Below, in pieces: positions 1 to 9,079 of a DNA stretch of 64,000 bases. Source of the DNA: JADKAV01 sp963704075 (GTDB lineage: Bacteria > Actinomycetota > Actinomycetes > S36-B12 > UBA10799); NCBI GenBank assembly GCA_963704075.1, contig CAVPGV010000017.1:92757-156756 (forward strand), in the 5' to 3' direction. The notes under the pieces were generated by a model. It saw only the letters and a program-made list of their open reading frames with translations. It had not been told where the DNA came from and did not search any database. The position numbers and the translations under genes were made by a program. Each line of letters begins with the position of its first letter. Within the stretch, counting starts at the first letter, position 1.

Positions 1-2
1 AC

Positions 3-845
3 GTGCATGCCGGGGTTGTGACGGCGATGCTGGACGCCGTCGCCGGGTCGACCAGGGAGGGAGACGAGGCCGCTGAGTTGTTGCGCGAGATTCTTGAGCC
101 GTATGGGGTCGAGGCCGTCACGATGTACCGCAGCAGCGCCGACGAATCGTTGCGGTTCGTGGGACAGGTGGGCGTCCCCGGGGATCTGATCAGCCCCTGG
201 CGCAGCATCCCGCCGTCGACCAACATCCCCTACGTCGTCACCGTGGTGGAGAACCGGTCGCTGTTCTTCGGCGACCGGCCGAGTCGATACGCGCAGTTCC
301 CCGCGCTGGCCAGGGTCCGGTCGGGGGGTTACGAGAGCATCGCGACGATTCCCATCGAGGACGCCGGTTCGGTGCTCGGTGTCGTCGGACTGATGTGGTC
401 ACAGCCACAGGAGTTCGACGAGTTGCGCAAGCACGGAATCACCAAGCACGTCCAGCGGGTGGGTTCACTGCTGATGCGCAACGTCGCCGCGACTGACCCG
501 GAGCTCGACTGGCTCAATACGTTGCTGCGGCTGCATCTGGATCCGTGGCTCCTGCTGGAGGCCATCACCAGTTCGCAGGGGACCAGCCACGACTTCGTGG
601 TGCAGGACGCTTCCACCGCGGTGGAAGCCGGGCCGTGGATCGGACGTCGGCTGTTGGAGATCTGGCCTTTCCTGGCTGAGGACGGCACGGCACAGTCACT
701 CGGCACGCTCGTGCGGGCCGGCGGTTCATGGAGCGCGTCGGTGGGTGAACCCTCGGCGGCGCCATGGGGTGTGCCTGGCAGTCTGATCCGCGCGGTGCGC
801 CTGGGGCAACGGGTCGTTCTCGTCTGGCGCCCGGGCCACGACTAA
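3..845 (+). CDS. GAF-domain sensor protein, probably 5'-truncated
   Basis: The open frame of 280 codons begins at a GTG two bases into the window, so the true start may lie upstream. Residues about 10-160 look like a GAF domain, with a helix, then a strand pattern ending in IPIEDAGSVLGVVGLMW. GAF domains bind small ligands or cofactors and usually feed a phosphatase, kinase or cyclase. The remaining 120 residues are unrecognised and carry no output motif. It ends tail to tail with a SpoIIE-type phosphatase gene, overlapping it by 4 bases. The GAF call rests on pattern only; the ligand is unknown. Confidence 0.55.
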   Translation: MHAGVVTAMLDAVAGSTREGDEAAELLREILEPYGVEAVTMYRSSADESLRFVGQVGVPGDLISPWRSIPPSTNIPYVVTVVENRSLFFGDRPSRYAQFPALARVRSGGYESIATIPIEDAGSVLGVVGLMWSQPQEFDELRKHGITKHVQRVGSLLMRNVAATDPELDWLNTLLRLHLDPWLLLEAITSSQGTSHDFVVQDASTAVEAGPWIGRRLLEIWPFLAEDGTAQSLGTLVRAGGSWSASVGEPSAAPWGVPGSLIRAVRLGQRVVLVWRPGHD

Positions 846-2350
846 GGCGCCGGCAGCCTTGCGACCAGCAGCGTCGCGTCGGATGTGACGTTGCCGTTGG
901 GCAGCACCGCGTCGAGCACACCGCGAGCCCATCCCGCGGTGGGACGGTGGCGCAGGGCTGTCGCGGAGGAGCGCAGGACCGAAAGGCCTTCAATCATGTC
1001 GCGGGTGGAGTTGACGACCCCGTCGGTGTAGACGACCAATGCGTCGCCGGGCTCCATGGCGGTCTTGACGACGGACTGTGAGCCGGGTTGCGGGGCGCCG
1101 ACCCCTCGGCCCACTGCCTCCAGCCATTGGCTGGTACCGCGGGATCGCACCAGCAGGCCAGGGGGATGACCGCCGGTCGCCAGCTCGACACTTCCGCTGC
1201 CCGGGTCCAGCACCGCGGCCAACAGGGAGGCACGCGGGGGCTCGGTGTCCGCCGCCAGCGTGGCCGCCGTGCGGGCGACGAGGTCCTTCAGTTCCACCCC
1301 CGACATCATCAGCGCCCGGCCGGCGTAGATGACCTTCCACGCGTCGCGCACCGACAGAACGCCGGCCCCGAGGGCGTCCACCACCATGAGCAACGTCCGG
1401 CCGTCGGGCAGTCGGGACACGTCGACGAGGTCGCCGCCGGGCGCAGTCCCATGTCCAGCCGGAACGCTCCACATGTCCAGTTCGAGTCCCGGGGTGTCCG
1501 GCAGATCCATCTGTCCGGTTGCGCCGAGCATGTGCACGACACGTTGCTGCTCGTGCTCACGGGCGGCCTCCTCCAGCAGTGCCCGGCGGTCTTGTTCGGC
1601 CGCCACCAGATCGCTCACATCGCGCAGCGTGACGACGGTGAGGTTGTCGTCGATCCGGCCCGCCGTGTACTCGATGTGAATCGGGGAACCGGCCGGCGAG
1701 ATGGTCTCGTCGGCGGTGGGGCAGGTCGCCTCCCCGACATGTCCGCCGTCGGGTACGTCCAGGGCGCAGCCACCGGGGCAGTCCTGTCCGTCAGCCAGCA
1801 CGTGATGCAGGGCCGGGTGCAGCCGTTGTCCTTGGTGTGCTGATGGGACCAGTGCGTCGAGGGCCTGGTTGGACCGGACCAGACGCCCGGAGTCGTCGAG
1901 GACCGCCACGGCATCGGGCATGCTCGCGAACACCCGTGCTTGTGTTCTGCGCAGGTTGTTGATGCTCCGCACGCGTCGGTCCAGCGCCCAGGATGCTGCG
2001 ACACCGAGCATCGAGGCGAGCAGCACGTTCCCGACCCGCAGCCAAGGGTGGTCGAGATCGAGCGTGACGACCAGCGTCAGGGCCACGGCGATCGCCACAA
2101 GTGCGACGATCACGGTGCGCCACGGGGTGAGGAACAGCCCGGCTGCCACCACCGCGATACCCATGGTGTTGACCAGGGTTGCTTCGTGTTCGGACACCGC
2201 AACCGCGAGGACGACCAGGATGGCGAAACCTAAGGTGAAACCAATCGTGTTTGTCGAACCGGATGGGTTCTCCTTCACGCTGGCCTCCCGCCCCCAACTG
2301 TCGACGCAGCCCGCAGAGCCCGGGCTCCACGATTGTCGATCATCGGCCAT
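842..2350 (-). CDS. SpoIIE-family serine phosphatase with membrane and PAS regions
   Basis: This 502-residue protein has four hydrophobic segments between about residues 36 and 127, a PAS-like region at about 135-235 and a C-terminal PP2C/SpoIIE phosphatase domain. Phosphatase motifs seen are GGDLVDV, DALGAGVLS, TGGHPPGLLV and VVYTDGVV, which carry the usual metal-binding acids. Such proteins dephosphorylate anti-sigma-factor antagonists in stress signalling. The PAS region has a cysteine cluster (DCPGGC and ATCP), which is unusual and could be redox- or metal-sensitive. A GTG at residue 25 (MKENPSG) just before the first membrane segment may be the real start. It lies 10 bases after the oxidoreductase gene on the same strand, so the two may be co-transcribed. 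Confidence 0.85.
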   Translation of the reverse strand: MADDRQSWSPGSAGCVDSWGREASVKENPSGSTNTIGFTLGFAILVVLAVAVSEHEATLVNTMGIAVVAAGLFLTPWRTVIVALVAIAVALTLVVTLDLDHPWLRVGNVLLASMLGVAASWALDRRVRSINNLRRTQARVFASMPDAVAVLDDSGRLVRSNQALDALVPSAHQGQRLHPALHHVLADGQDCPGGCALDVPDGGHVGEATCPTADETISPAGSPIHIEYTAGRIDDNLTVVTLRDVSDLVAAEQDRRALLEEAAREHEQQRVVHMLGATGQMDLPDTPGLELDMWSVPAGHGTAPGGDLVDVSRLPDGRTLLMVVDALGAGVLSVRDAWKVIYAGRALMMSGVELKDLVARTAATLAADTEPPRASLLAAVLDPGSGSVELATGGHPPGLLVRSRGTSQWLEAVGRGVGAPQPGSQSVVKTAMEPGDALVVYTDGVVNSTRDMIEGLSVLRSSATALRHRPTAGWARGVLDAVLPNGNVTSDATLLVARLPAP

Positions 2351-2360
2351 GAGGATACCG

Positions 2361-3881
2361 TCAGGCGTCCTCCACCGCGAGGCCGTGGACGGCGGGTCCC
2401 ACGATCACCTCCCCATCCGGGTTGAAGCGCGAACCGTGCAACGGGCAGTCCCAGCTCTGGTCGGCATCGTTCCAGCGCACGATCCCGCCCAGGTGGGTGC
2501 AGACCGCACTGCACACCCGACGGGTGCCACCGACCTCGCTGACCGCGTCGGGATGGGGCAGGTCCCGGCGAACCGCTCCCTGCCCGGACGCCACCGATCC
2601 CTGGCCAGGCTCCAGCAGCCAGCCGGAGGCGAGCGTCGCAGCGACCTCCGCATTGTTCGCCGTCAGCGTCTTCCACCCGGACAGACTGCTGGGCAGGCGG
2701 GGCGCGAACGGTCTTGCCCAGTCGGGGACGTCCCCCACGATCATCCCGCTCAGGATCTGTGCGGCAGCGGAACCATTGGTGAAACCCCACTTGCCGAACC
2801 CGGTCGCGATGAGCACGTTGGGAGGTCCCAGTGGTGACGCGCCGATGTGCGGCAGCTGGTCGGCGCTGGTGTAGTCCTGTGCGGCCCAACGGTGCGTGAA
2901 CTCCCGCACCGAGAAGTGCTCCCGGGCCCAGTCGGCCAGACTCTCGACGTGCTTACTCGTCGGATTCCCGCGGCCGGTGGGATGTCCGTTGCCGCCCACC
3001 AGCAGGAACTCCTCGCCGGCCTGCGAGGTGGCGGTACGCAGCGAATGCGTCGGGGAGTCCGCTGACAGGTACATACCCTGCGGGAGGTCGCCGTCGACGC
3101 GTGCGGCCAGAGCGTACGAGCGGGCGGGTTTCGTTGTGGCGAACATCAGCGTGCGCAAGGGGAAGGGCAGCAGAGTCGCGACGACGACCCAGTCGGCGGT
3201 CATGTCTGTGCCTTGCGCCGACGTGACATGCAGCCGGCCGTTCGTCTTGGCGATCGAGGCGATCCGCTCCGGCCACAGGACCGGCACCCCGAGTGCGGTC
3301 AGGGATCCATGCAGGGCCGCGAGGTACTGCGCCGGGTTGATCTGCATCTGCTCGGACACGCAGACAGCGGCCGACGTCGCGAAGGGCAACTCCTCCGGCT
3401 CGGCCAGCATCGCGCCCATCCCGAACGCGGAAAGCGTCGCCGCCTCGAACTCGATCCTTCCGGCCGATTTCTCAGAGGTGGCGTAGGTCCAGGCGTCGCG
3501 CACGTCCAGGTCCACGATCCGGGACTTCTCGGCGACCCGTCTGACGAGGTCCTGCCCGCGCAGTTGCGCCGTCAGATACGCCTGGGCGGTCTGCTCGCCG
3601 TTCGATTGCCGGATCTGCCCTGTTCGGGTGCCGTGCAGGACACTGACCTTGGCCGTGGAGCGCCCGGTCGACCCGCTGCCGATCCTGCGTGCGTCGACAA
3701 CGGCCACATCGACCCCGCGTTCGGCCAGGAGCAACGCGGTGGACAGACCGGTGATACCGGCGCCGACCACGATCACCTCGTGATGCTCAGACAGACGGTC
3801 GGAGTGGGGAATCCCGTGAACCGGTCCCCAGAAGGAGTCGGGACGCGCCGGCAGGGCGGGTTCGTTTGGCGGCGGGGTCAT
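2361..3881 (-). CDS. FAD-dependent oxidoreductase with C-terminal Rieske domain
   Basis: A 506-residue protein of the DadA/glycine-oxidase type. The FAD-binding motif is VVGAGITGLS near residue 40, followed by a long oxidoreductase body. The last 50 residues form a Rieske [2Fe-2S] domain with ligands C461-x-H463 and C479-x2-H482. This fusion is known in bacteria; it would oxidise an amine or similar substrate and pass electrons from FAD through the iron-sulfur centre. The substrate cannot be read from sequence. A palindrome of the form GGGTAG/CTACCC lies just upstream of the start (3883-3896) and could be an operator. Confidence 0.88.
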   Translation of the reverse strand: MTPPPNEPALPARPDSFWGPVHGIPHSDRLSEHHEVIVVGAGITGLSTALLLAERGVDVAVVDARRIGSGSTGRSTAKVSVLHGTRTGQIRQSNGEQTAQAYLTAQLRGQDLVRRVAEKSRIVDLDVRDAWTYATSEKSAGRIEFEAATLSAFGMGAMLAEPEELPFATSAAVCVSEQMQINPAQYLAALHGSLTALGVPVLWPERIASIAKTNGRLHVTSAQGTDMTADWVVVATLLPFPLRTLMFATTKPARSYALAARVDGDLPQGMYLSADSPTHSLRTATSQAGEEFLLVGGNGHPTGRGNPTSKHVESLADWAREHFSVREFTHRWAAQDYTSADQLPHIGASPLGPPNVLIATGFGKWGFTNGSAAAQILSGMIVGDVPDWARPFAPRLPSSLSGWKTLTANNAEVAATLASGWLLEPGQGSVASGQGAVRRDLPHPDAVSEVGGTRRVCSAVCTHLGGIVRWNDADQSWDCPLHGSRFNPDGEVIVGPAVHGLAVEDA

Positions 3882-4095
3882 GGGTAGACCTACCCGCGGG
3901 GACTGGGCCTATGCGGTAGCGGCTCGATGATGCAGTCCCAAACCGCACGAACCGGACGTATGTCCGCAGCCGCCGAGGGTATGGATACGTCATGGTCGAC
4001 CACGAACACCCTGAGGAGACGATTCCGTATCCGGGGTACACATTGACTGGATGATCTACAGACTGTCCGCCGGGCTCCCATGCCCCGCGGACCCC

Positions 4096-4154
4096 GCCAG
4101 GCGGAACGTCCCCCTTCCGCCTGGCTCGCTGGGAGGCAGTGGCGGCTGCCTCCC
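4096..4154 (-). terminator. Two tandem hairpins downstream of the CsbD-like gene
   Basis: Two strong inverted repeats stand side by side. Bases 4096-4106 pair with 4115-4125 (11 bp stem) and bases 4131-4139 pair with 4146-4154 (9 bp stem, 6-base loop). They lie just after the stop of the CsbD-like gene read on the minus strand, so they probably end its transcript, although no clear T-run follows. The rest of the 3882-4164 gap holds no convincing gene. Confidence 0.55.
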
Positions 4155-4164
4155 AGCTCTATGT

Positions 4165-4697
4165 TCAGGTCGATTCTCGCGTCTTCTTGGACTGCCCGAT
4201 CCGCTCGTCGAGTTCCACCACGGTCTCGGCTTCGCGGACGGCGCGCCCATGCGCGGTGGCGGCCTTGGTCTGGTCGCTGGCAGCCGCTAGGGCATCGGTC
4301 CGGTGGCGTTCTCCGATCCCTTCGGAGGCTTTGCGTGCTTTCTTCTGGACAGCGGCATTGCGGCGCCCGGTGGTGGCGGCGACGTTCGAGCGGGCCTTCT
4401 GCTCCTGCAGGTCGAGGTTTTGCTGTTCGGCGGCGGCCTGCTCGTCAGCCTGCTCTGCTCGGTGCTCCGCCCGTCGGGTGGCAGCTTCGCGTTCCTCTTC
4501 GCGCGCCTGCCGAGTTCCTCCTGCACGCTCGCCCGTGCTTCCTGTTTGCGAGCCTGCCGCTGAGCCCGAGTCTTCTTCTTGTGCAACTCGCCCTCATGGC
4601 GCACGTCCTCGTCGCTCGTGGCAGCCCCTGCAGACTGCTTCACTGCAGCGGTGACCCGCTCCACTGCTTCGTTCGAGATGGACGCCTCGGAATCCAT
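4165..4697 (-). CDS. CsbD-like, coiled-coil-rich stress protein (one frameshift)
   Basis: I read this as one gene of about 177 codons interrupted by a one-base frameshift near 4510-4520. The N-terminal part (ERVTAAVKQSAGAA, then DEDVRHEGELHKKK) resembles the CsbD general stress family. After the shift the other frame continues with a highly charged heptad pattern rich in A, E, R and Q, ending ERIGQSKKTREST, consistent with a long coiled coil. The start at 4697 is preceded by GGAAGG at a fitting distance. The neighbouring stress-type genes support a stress role, but the function of CsbD proteins is not well known. Confidence 0.6.
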
Positions 4698-4878
4698 GCG
4701 GCGTCCTTCCTGCAATTGCTTCGGCGCATTGTGCGCCCGTCAGTACGCCCTATACACGTGGCCCGAGGGCTCATCCGGGCCCCTGTTCGGCGTATGCCCA
4801 GACGCCCCCGGGGTATCAGAAGCAAGAGGCCGGGGCCGCAAAGCGTGGATCCCTGATACACCGACCGAGAGGGAGTTC

Positions 4879-5562
4879 ATGAGCGAGCTGACCGAGAAGA
4901 TCAGCGACCGGACTGAGGAGTTGGGTTTGCCCGACTTCGTCGACACAGTTCGCGAGAAGGTGACGTCGCAGACCCAGGACGTGGTCGCGAGTGTGCAGGA
5001 CTTCGTGGACTCCCAGGACCTTGGCCCCATCACGGAGGTCGCCGAGGACCTCGGCAGGCGCGCACGTGAGGTCGGGCAAGAGATCACCGATCGGGCACAG
5101 CGGGCCGGTAGTCGCCTCGGCCGCCAGCCGAGCCGCTGGGAGGTGTGGTTCGATTCGACGCCGCGCTTCATGCTGCTGGTGGCCGGTGCCGGCCTCACGG
5201 GGGCAGCCGCAGGTTGGCTGACCCGCGACCGTGCGACCAGCCTCGAGTCCAGCAGTCACCACGAGCCGACATCATCGAGAGGATCCGAGAGCATGAGCCC
5301 CCAGGACGAAAGCGACCCGCAGGAACACGCTCCGGATGAGCGCACGCCGGCGGACGTCACCCCGGAACACCTCACCGGGGATCCCGTGGAAGCTGAGCCG
5401 GAACTGGCCAATGACTCCGGGCCTCTGGCGCAGCGGGCGCACGACGCCCAATCGGCCTACCCCAGCAATGACCAGCCGGTTGTCGAGGCCGATGAGGACA
5501 TGGCCGCGGAGGGGACCCGGATCGCTGAGGAACGCAAGAACACTGCTTCCGACTCCTCATGA
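4879..5562 (+). CDS. Acidic single-pass membrane protein, function unknown
   Basis: Start chosen at the ATG at 4879, which follows a GAGAGGGAG ribosome site; the open frame upstream has no such support. The 227-residue product begins with a charged helical stretch (MSELTEKISDRTEELG), has one hydrophobic segment at about residues 95-113 (MLLVAGAGLTGAAAGWL), and then a long acidic, low-complexity tail rich in E, D, P and S. The layout suggests a membrane-anchored protein with a disordered tail. I do not recognise the family. Its neighbours (CsbD-like, hemerythrin, antiporter) suggest a stress setting. Confidence 0.7.
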   Translation: MSELTEKISDRTEELGLPDFVDTVREKVTSQTQDVVASVQDFVDSQDLGPITEVAEDLGRRAREVGQEITDRAQRAGSRLGRQPSRWEVWFDSTPRFMLLVAGAGLTGAAAGWLTRDRATSLESSSHHEPTSSRGSESMSPQDESDPQEHAPDERTPADVTPEHLTGDPVEAEPELANDSGPLAQRAHDAQSAYPSNDQPVVEADEDMAAEGTRIAEERKNTASDSS

Positions 5563-5567
5563 GGTGC

Positions 5568-5912
5568 CTACGGAGCTGCGACAGGGAGCCTGTCCATAGC
5601 GGCTGAGGACAGAAGCTCCAGCGCCGGCGGGTCCAGCCAGGTTTCACCGGATCGGTTCGGCGCAGTCGGGGCATTCAACACTCGGTTGCTGGTTAACGGC
5701 GACGGGCAACTGGTGATTCCGACGATGCCGAGGATCAGTCCGATGAGACCCAGCGGCCCGAGGATTACCGTCAGCACGCTGAGCAGGGCGGAGAGCCCGA
5801 AGCCCACGTAGAACGCTGCTGCTGCCGACGTCTTCGCCTCCGACCCGAGCTGCTGCACCGGTTGCGGGACAGCGGTCGCGCGAGTGGTTCCAGGTTACTG
5901 TTGGTAGGACAT
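5568..5912 (-). pseudogene. Small two-segment membrane protein with an in-frame stop
   Basis: An ATG at 5912 with a clear GAGGAG ribosome site opens MSYQQ, then meets TAA at 5897-5895. The same frame continues after the stop as PGTTRATAVPQPVQQLGSEA and two hydrophobic helices (FYVGFGLSALLSVLTVILG and LIGLILGIVGIT), so one base apparently broke an otherwise normal small membrane protein. Another frame near the 3' end encodes CPDCAEPI, which would suit a zinc-ribbon tail after a second shift. This may be sequencing error or true decay. The family is not recognised. Confidence 0.45.
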
Positions 5913-6034
5913 ACTCGCTCCTCTCAGTCGGGTGCCGCCCTTGACCCCCGCTGCACCGGTCCATTCCGGTATGCCGTGACCGGATCCGGGCAATTGATCA
6001 CGGAAATCCGCCGTCACACGAAGTCTTGGAGGTC

Positions 6035-6610
6035 ATGGTGAGTGCTGCCGAACACGCGACTGAGGATGTGTTGGACCTGTTGGCCGAAGAACATCGCGAA
6101 GCCGAACAGATGCTCGAGGAACTCAGCAGTCAGGACAAGCAGGAGCACGACCCCCGAGAACTGGCCGATCGGCTGACCGCCTCCTTGATCCGGCATTCCG
6201 TGGCCGAAGAGATGTACGTGTACCCGGCAATGCGCGAACACCTCGAGGACGGCGACGCCGCCGTCGAACACGACCTCTCCGAACACCAGGAACTCGAGGA
6301 ACTGCTCAAGCGGCTCGAGGGTTTACACCCCGGTGACGAGCGGTGGTCCGAGGTCGTGGCCGCGCTACGGGAGACCCTCGCCGATCACATCGCCGACGAG
6401 GAGAATGACCACTTCCCGCGGTTGCGCTCCGAGGTGCCGGAAGATGTTCTGATCGAGTTGCGGGACAAGGTTGAAATGGCCGAACAGGTCGCCCCGACCC
6501 GGCCGCATCCCAGCGCCCCGCACACTGAGTTGTTCCACAAGATCGTCGGCCCTGGTGTGGGCATGGTCGACCGTCTTCGGGATGCCCTCACGGGCCGGAT
6601 GACCGGCTAG
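6035..6610 (+). CDS. Hemerythrin-like HHE-domain protein
   Basis: About 190 residues. Two helical pairs carry the histidine and glutamate ligands of a di-iron hemerythrin fold: LAEEHREAEQM, then RHSVAEEMYVYP, then HDLSEHQELEELL, then HIADEENDHFPRL. Family members bind oxygen, nitric oxide or iron and often protect against oxidative or nitrosative stress. Start is ATG 6035 or GTG 6038; the GGAGG at 6028-6032 fits 6038 slightly better. The antiporter gene begins 2 bases after the stop, so the two form an operon. Confidence 0.88.
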   Translation: MVSAAEHATEDVLDLLAEEHREAEQMLEELSSQDKQEHDPRELADRLTASLIRHSVAEEMYVYPAMREHLEDGDAAVEHDLSEHQELEELLKRLEGLHPGDERWSEVVAALRETLADHIADEENDHFPRLRSEVPEDVLIELRDKVEMAEQVAPTRPHPSAPHTELFHKIVGPGVGMVDRLRDALTGRMTG

Positions 6611-6612
6611 TC

Positions 6613-7854
6613 GTGGATTCCTTCGCGATCCCCGCCGGGTATGCGCTGGCGGGAATCGCCCTGTTGCTGGCGGCACTGCTCCCGAGGGTGCTGCAGCGGC
6701 TTCCATTGTCGCCGGCGATGCTGTTCGTGTTCGCGGGTCTGGTCGCGTCGTTCATCCCCGGCGGCGCGACGCTCGACCTGGTGAAGGACCGTGGCGTCAT
6801 CGAGCACGCCACCGAGTTGTGCGTCATCGTCGCGCTGATGGGTGTGGGTCTGGCCCTGGACAGGCCCGTGAGCCTGCGCGGCTGGTCGAGTACCTGGCGG
6901 CTACTGGGCATCGGCATGCCGCTGTTCATCGGGGCGGCGGCGGTCCTGGCCTGGGGTCTCATCGGAATCCCGATCGCCGGGGCCTTGTTGCTCGGGGCGG
7001 TGATGGCGCCCACCGATCCGGTGCTGGCCTCGGAGGTGCAGGTAGGAGAGCCCACCGATGATCCGGGTAGTGAGGATGAGGTGAGGTTCGCGCTCAGTTC
7101 CGAGGCCGGCCTCAACGACGGGTTGGCGTTCCCGTTCGTCAACGCGGCCGTGCTGCTGGCGGGGGCGGCTTTCGTGCAGTGGGGCGGACGCTGGGTGGCC
7201 TGGGAACTGCTCGGCAAGATCGTGATCGGTGTGGTCGTCGGCTGGGCCATCGGACAGTTGCTCGCCCGGTTGGCGTTCCGCGCTCCCAACAGTGTGCGGT
7301 TCGCCGCGACGGCGGAGGCCGTGTTGGCCCTGTCGGGTGTGTTCCTGGCCTATGGTGTTGCGGAACTGGTCGGGGGTTACGGATTCCTCGCGGTCTTCTG
7401 CGCGGCTCTGGCCATCCGCAGTTGCGAACGTGGGCACGAGTACCACAAGGTCCTGCACGAGTTCATCGGACAGATCGAGCGACTGCTCACGCTGGGTCTG
7501 CTGCTGCTCCTCGGGTATTTCGCCGTGGATCTGTTGAGTGCGCTGACCTGGCAGGCCGCGGTGTGGGGGCTGGTCGCCGTGCTCGCGGTGCGCCCGGTCA
7601 CCGGCTGGTTGGCGATGCTCGGTTCGAACGTGAGGCCGGTGGAGGAGCGCAGCATCGCCTTCTTCGGGGTGCGGGGCATCGGGTCGTTCTACTACCTTGC
7701 TTACGCTCTCGGACAGGCCGCTTTCGTGCAGGCGGATCTGCTCTGGGCAACGGTGTCGTTCACCGTGCTCGTCTCAATCGTTGTGCACGGGGTGACTGCG
7801 TCGCCGGTGCTGCGCACTTTGGACCGGCGCCGCGGGCGGGAGGCGGGCGTCTGA
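6613..7854 (+). CDS. Cation/proton antiporter of the CPA1 type
   Basis: A 413-residue integral membrane protein with roughly twelve hydrophobic helices and few soluble loops. The segment GAVMAPTDPVLASEV matches the conserved TDP region of NhaP/CPA1 sodium- or potassium-proton antiporters, and SSEAGLNDGLAFPFV matches the second conserved acidic region. It would exchange Na+ or K+ for protons at the cytoplasmic membrane. GTG start 2 bases after the hemerythrin stop shows translational coupling. Ion specificity cannot be told from sequence. Confidence 0.88.
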   Translation: MDSFAIPAGYALAGIALLLAALLPRVLQRLPLSPAMLFVFAGLVASFIPGGATLDLVKDRGVIEHATELCVIVALMGVGLALDRPVSLRGWSSTWRLLGIGMPLFIGAAAVLAWGLIGIPIAGALLLGAVMAPTDPVLASEVQVGEPTDDPGSEDEVRFALSSEAGLNDGLAFPFVNAAVLLAGAAFVQWGGRWVAWELLGKIVIGVVVGWAIGQLLARLAFRAPNSVRFAATAEAVLALSGVFLAYGVAELVGGYGFLAVFCAALAIRSCERGHEYHKVLHEFIGQIERLLTLGLLLLLGYFAVDLLSALTWQAAVWGLVAVLAVRPVTGWLAMLGSNVRPVEERSIAFFGVRGIGSFYYLAYALGQAAFVQADLLWATVSFTVLVSIVVHGVTASPVLRTLDRRRGREAGV

Positions 7855-7863
7855 CCGATTGCC

Positions 7864-9036
7864 TCAGTCCGAGCACCTTTCGAGGACCAGTCCGACGCCG
7901 AGCCCCGCGGCACCACTGACTCCTGCCACGCCGAACCGGCCCTCGCGGCGTTCCAGTTCGTCGAGGCAACCCCCCACCATGATCGCGCCCGTCGCTCCGA
8001 AGGCGTGACCCATCGCGATCGTGCCGCCGTTGGGGTTCATGCGTTCGGGGCCTGCATCGAGGTCGCGCCGGAAGCGAAGGCACAGTGCGGCGAACGCCTC
8101 GGCGAACTCGAAGACGTCGATGTCGCGCGGGGCCAGCCCTGCCCGTTCGATGGCCTGCTCCATCGCCTCCTGGCCAGCGGTGAGCATGATCACCGGGTCG
8201 CACGTGGCTGTCGCACTGCTGACGATCCGTGCCCGCGGACGAAGACCCACCGCGTCGGCCTGCTCGCGGGTGCCGATCAGCAGCAGCGCCGCAGCATCGG
8301 CCATCTGTGGGGAGGTCCCAACCGTGTGCAGGTGCTCGATGCGTTCGAAGCGCTGCAGCACCAGTGCGTCGTCGTCGGGCCGGTCACCGAAGACCGGCGC
8401 CAGGCCGGACAGAGCCTCGGCCGAGAGCCCGGGCCGGATCAACTCGTCGCGCGCCAGGTCGTTCGTCTCGATGACGCTGTAGTCGAAGGCGCCGGATTCC
8501 CAGGCGGCATGGGCCTTCTCGTGGCTCTCCACGGCGTAGGCGTCGAGCTGATCGCGGGTGAACCCCTCCAGCGTCGCGTTCAGATCGGCCGCGATCCCCA
8601 TGTGCACGGAGCCCACGGATTGCACCACCGACGGGTCGTTCCACAGGGCGCCGCCGTCGCTGAAGATCGGCACCCTGGAGACGCTCTCCACGCCTCCGGC
8701 AATGAGCAGGCGGTAGTCCCCAGCCCGGACCCGGGCGGCGGCAGTGGCAACCGCATCGATCCCGGAGGCGCAGAAGCGGTTGAGCGTCACACCGGGGGTC
8801 GGCCAGCCGTTGAGCAGGTTGGCGGTCCGCGCGAGGTCGGCGCCCTGTTCACCGACTTGCGATGCCACTCCGAGGACCACGTCGTCGACCATGTCCGGGG
8901 CCAGTCCGGTGCGCTCGATCAGTTCCCGCTCGAGGCCCGTGACGAGGTCCAGAGCCGACAGGGAGTGCAGCCCCCCTTTCGGAGAAGCCTTCCCTCGAGG
9001 GGTCCGGATCCAATCCAGAATGAAGACGTCGGTCAC
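7864..9036 (-). CDS. Thiolase (acetyl-CoA acyltransferase) with altered active-site motifs
   Basis: 390 residues, normal length for thiolases. The acyl-accepting cysteine is C89 in NRFCASGIDAV and the GHAFGATGA motif keeps the catalytic histidine. Two other motifs deviate: FAEAFAA stands where NEAFA or HEAFA is usual, and VSGAAGLGVGL replaces the CxGGGxG segment, so the second catalytic cysteine is missing. The enzyme may have changed its reaction or use another base. It is divergent from a second thiolase gene, and the GTG start lies exactly 6 bases after a TAGGCT box, indicating a leaderless transcript. A role in acyl-CoA metabolism is likely. Confidence 0.85.
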   Translation of the reverse strand: MTDVFILDWIRTPRGKASPKGGLHSLSALDLVTGLERELIERTGLAPDMVDDVVLGVASQVGEQGADLARTANLLNGWPTPGVTLNRFCASGIDAVATAAARVRAGDYRLLIAGGVESVSRVPIFSDGGALWNDPSVVQSVGSVHMGIAADLNATLEGFTRDQLDAYAVESHEKAHAAWESGAFDYSVIETNDLARDELIRPGLSAEALSGLAPVFGDRPDDDALVLQRFERIEHLHTVGTSPQMADAAALLLIGTREQADAVGLRPRARIVSSATATCDPVIMLTAGQEAMEQAIERAGLAPRDIDVFEFAEAFAALCLRFRRDLDAGPERMNPNGGTIAMGHAFGATGAIMVGGCLDELERREGRFGVAGVSGAAGLGVGLVLERCSD

Positions 9037-9040
9037 GACT

Positions 9041-9075
9041 TCAGCCTAAGCGCTGTGGTGTCGCCCTTAGGCTGA
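9041..9075. promoter_or_regulatory. Mirrored divergent leaderless promoters of the two thiolases
   Basis: A perfect 10-base inverted repeat (9041-9050 with 9066-9075, arms TCAGCCTAAG and CTTAGGCTGA) sits between the divergent thiolase genes. Each arm contains a TAGGCT -10 box on one strand, and each box is followed by exactly 6 bases and then a GTG codon (9036 on the minus strand, 9080 on the plus strand). The palindrome could also bind a regulator that controls both genes together. Confidence 0.75.
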
Positions 9076-9079
9076 GATG

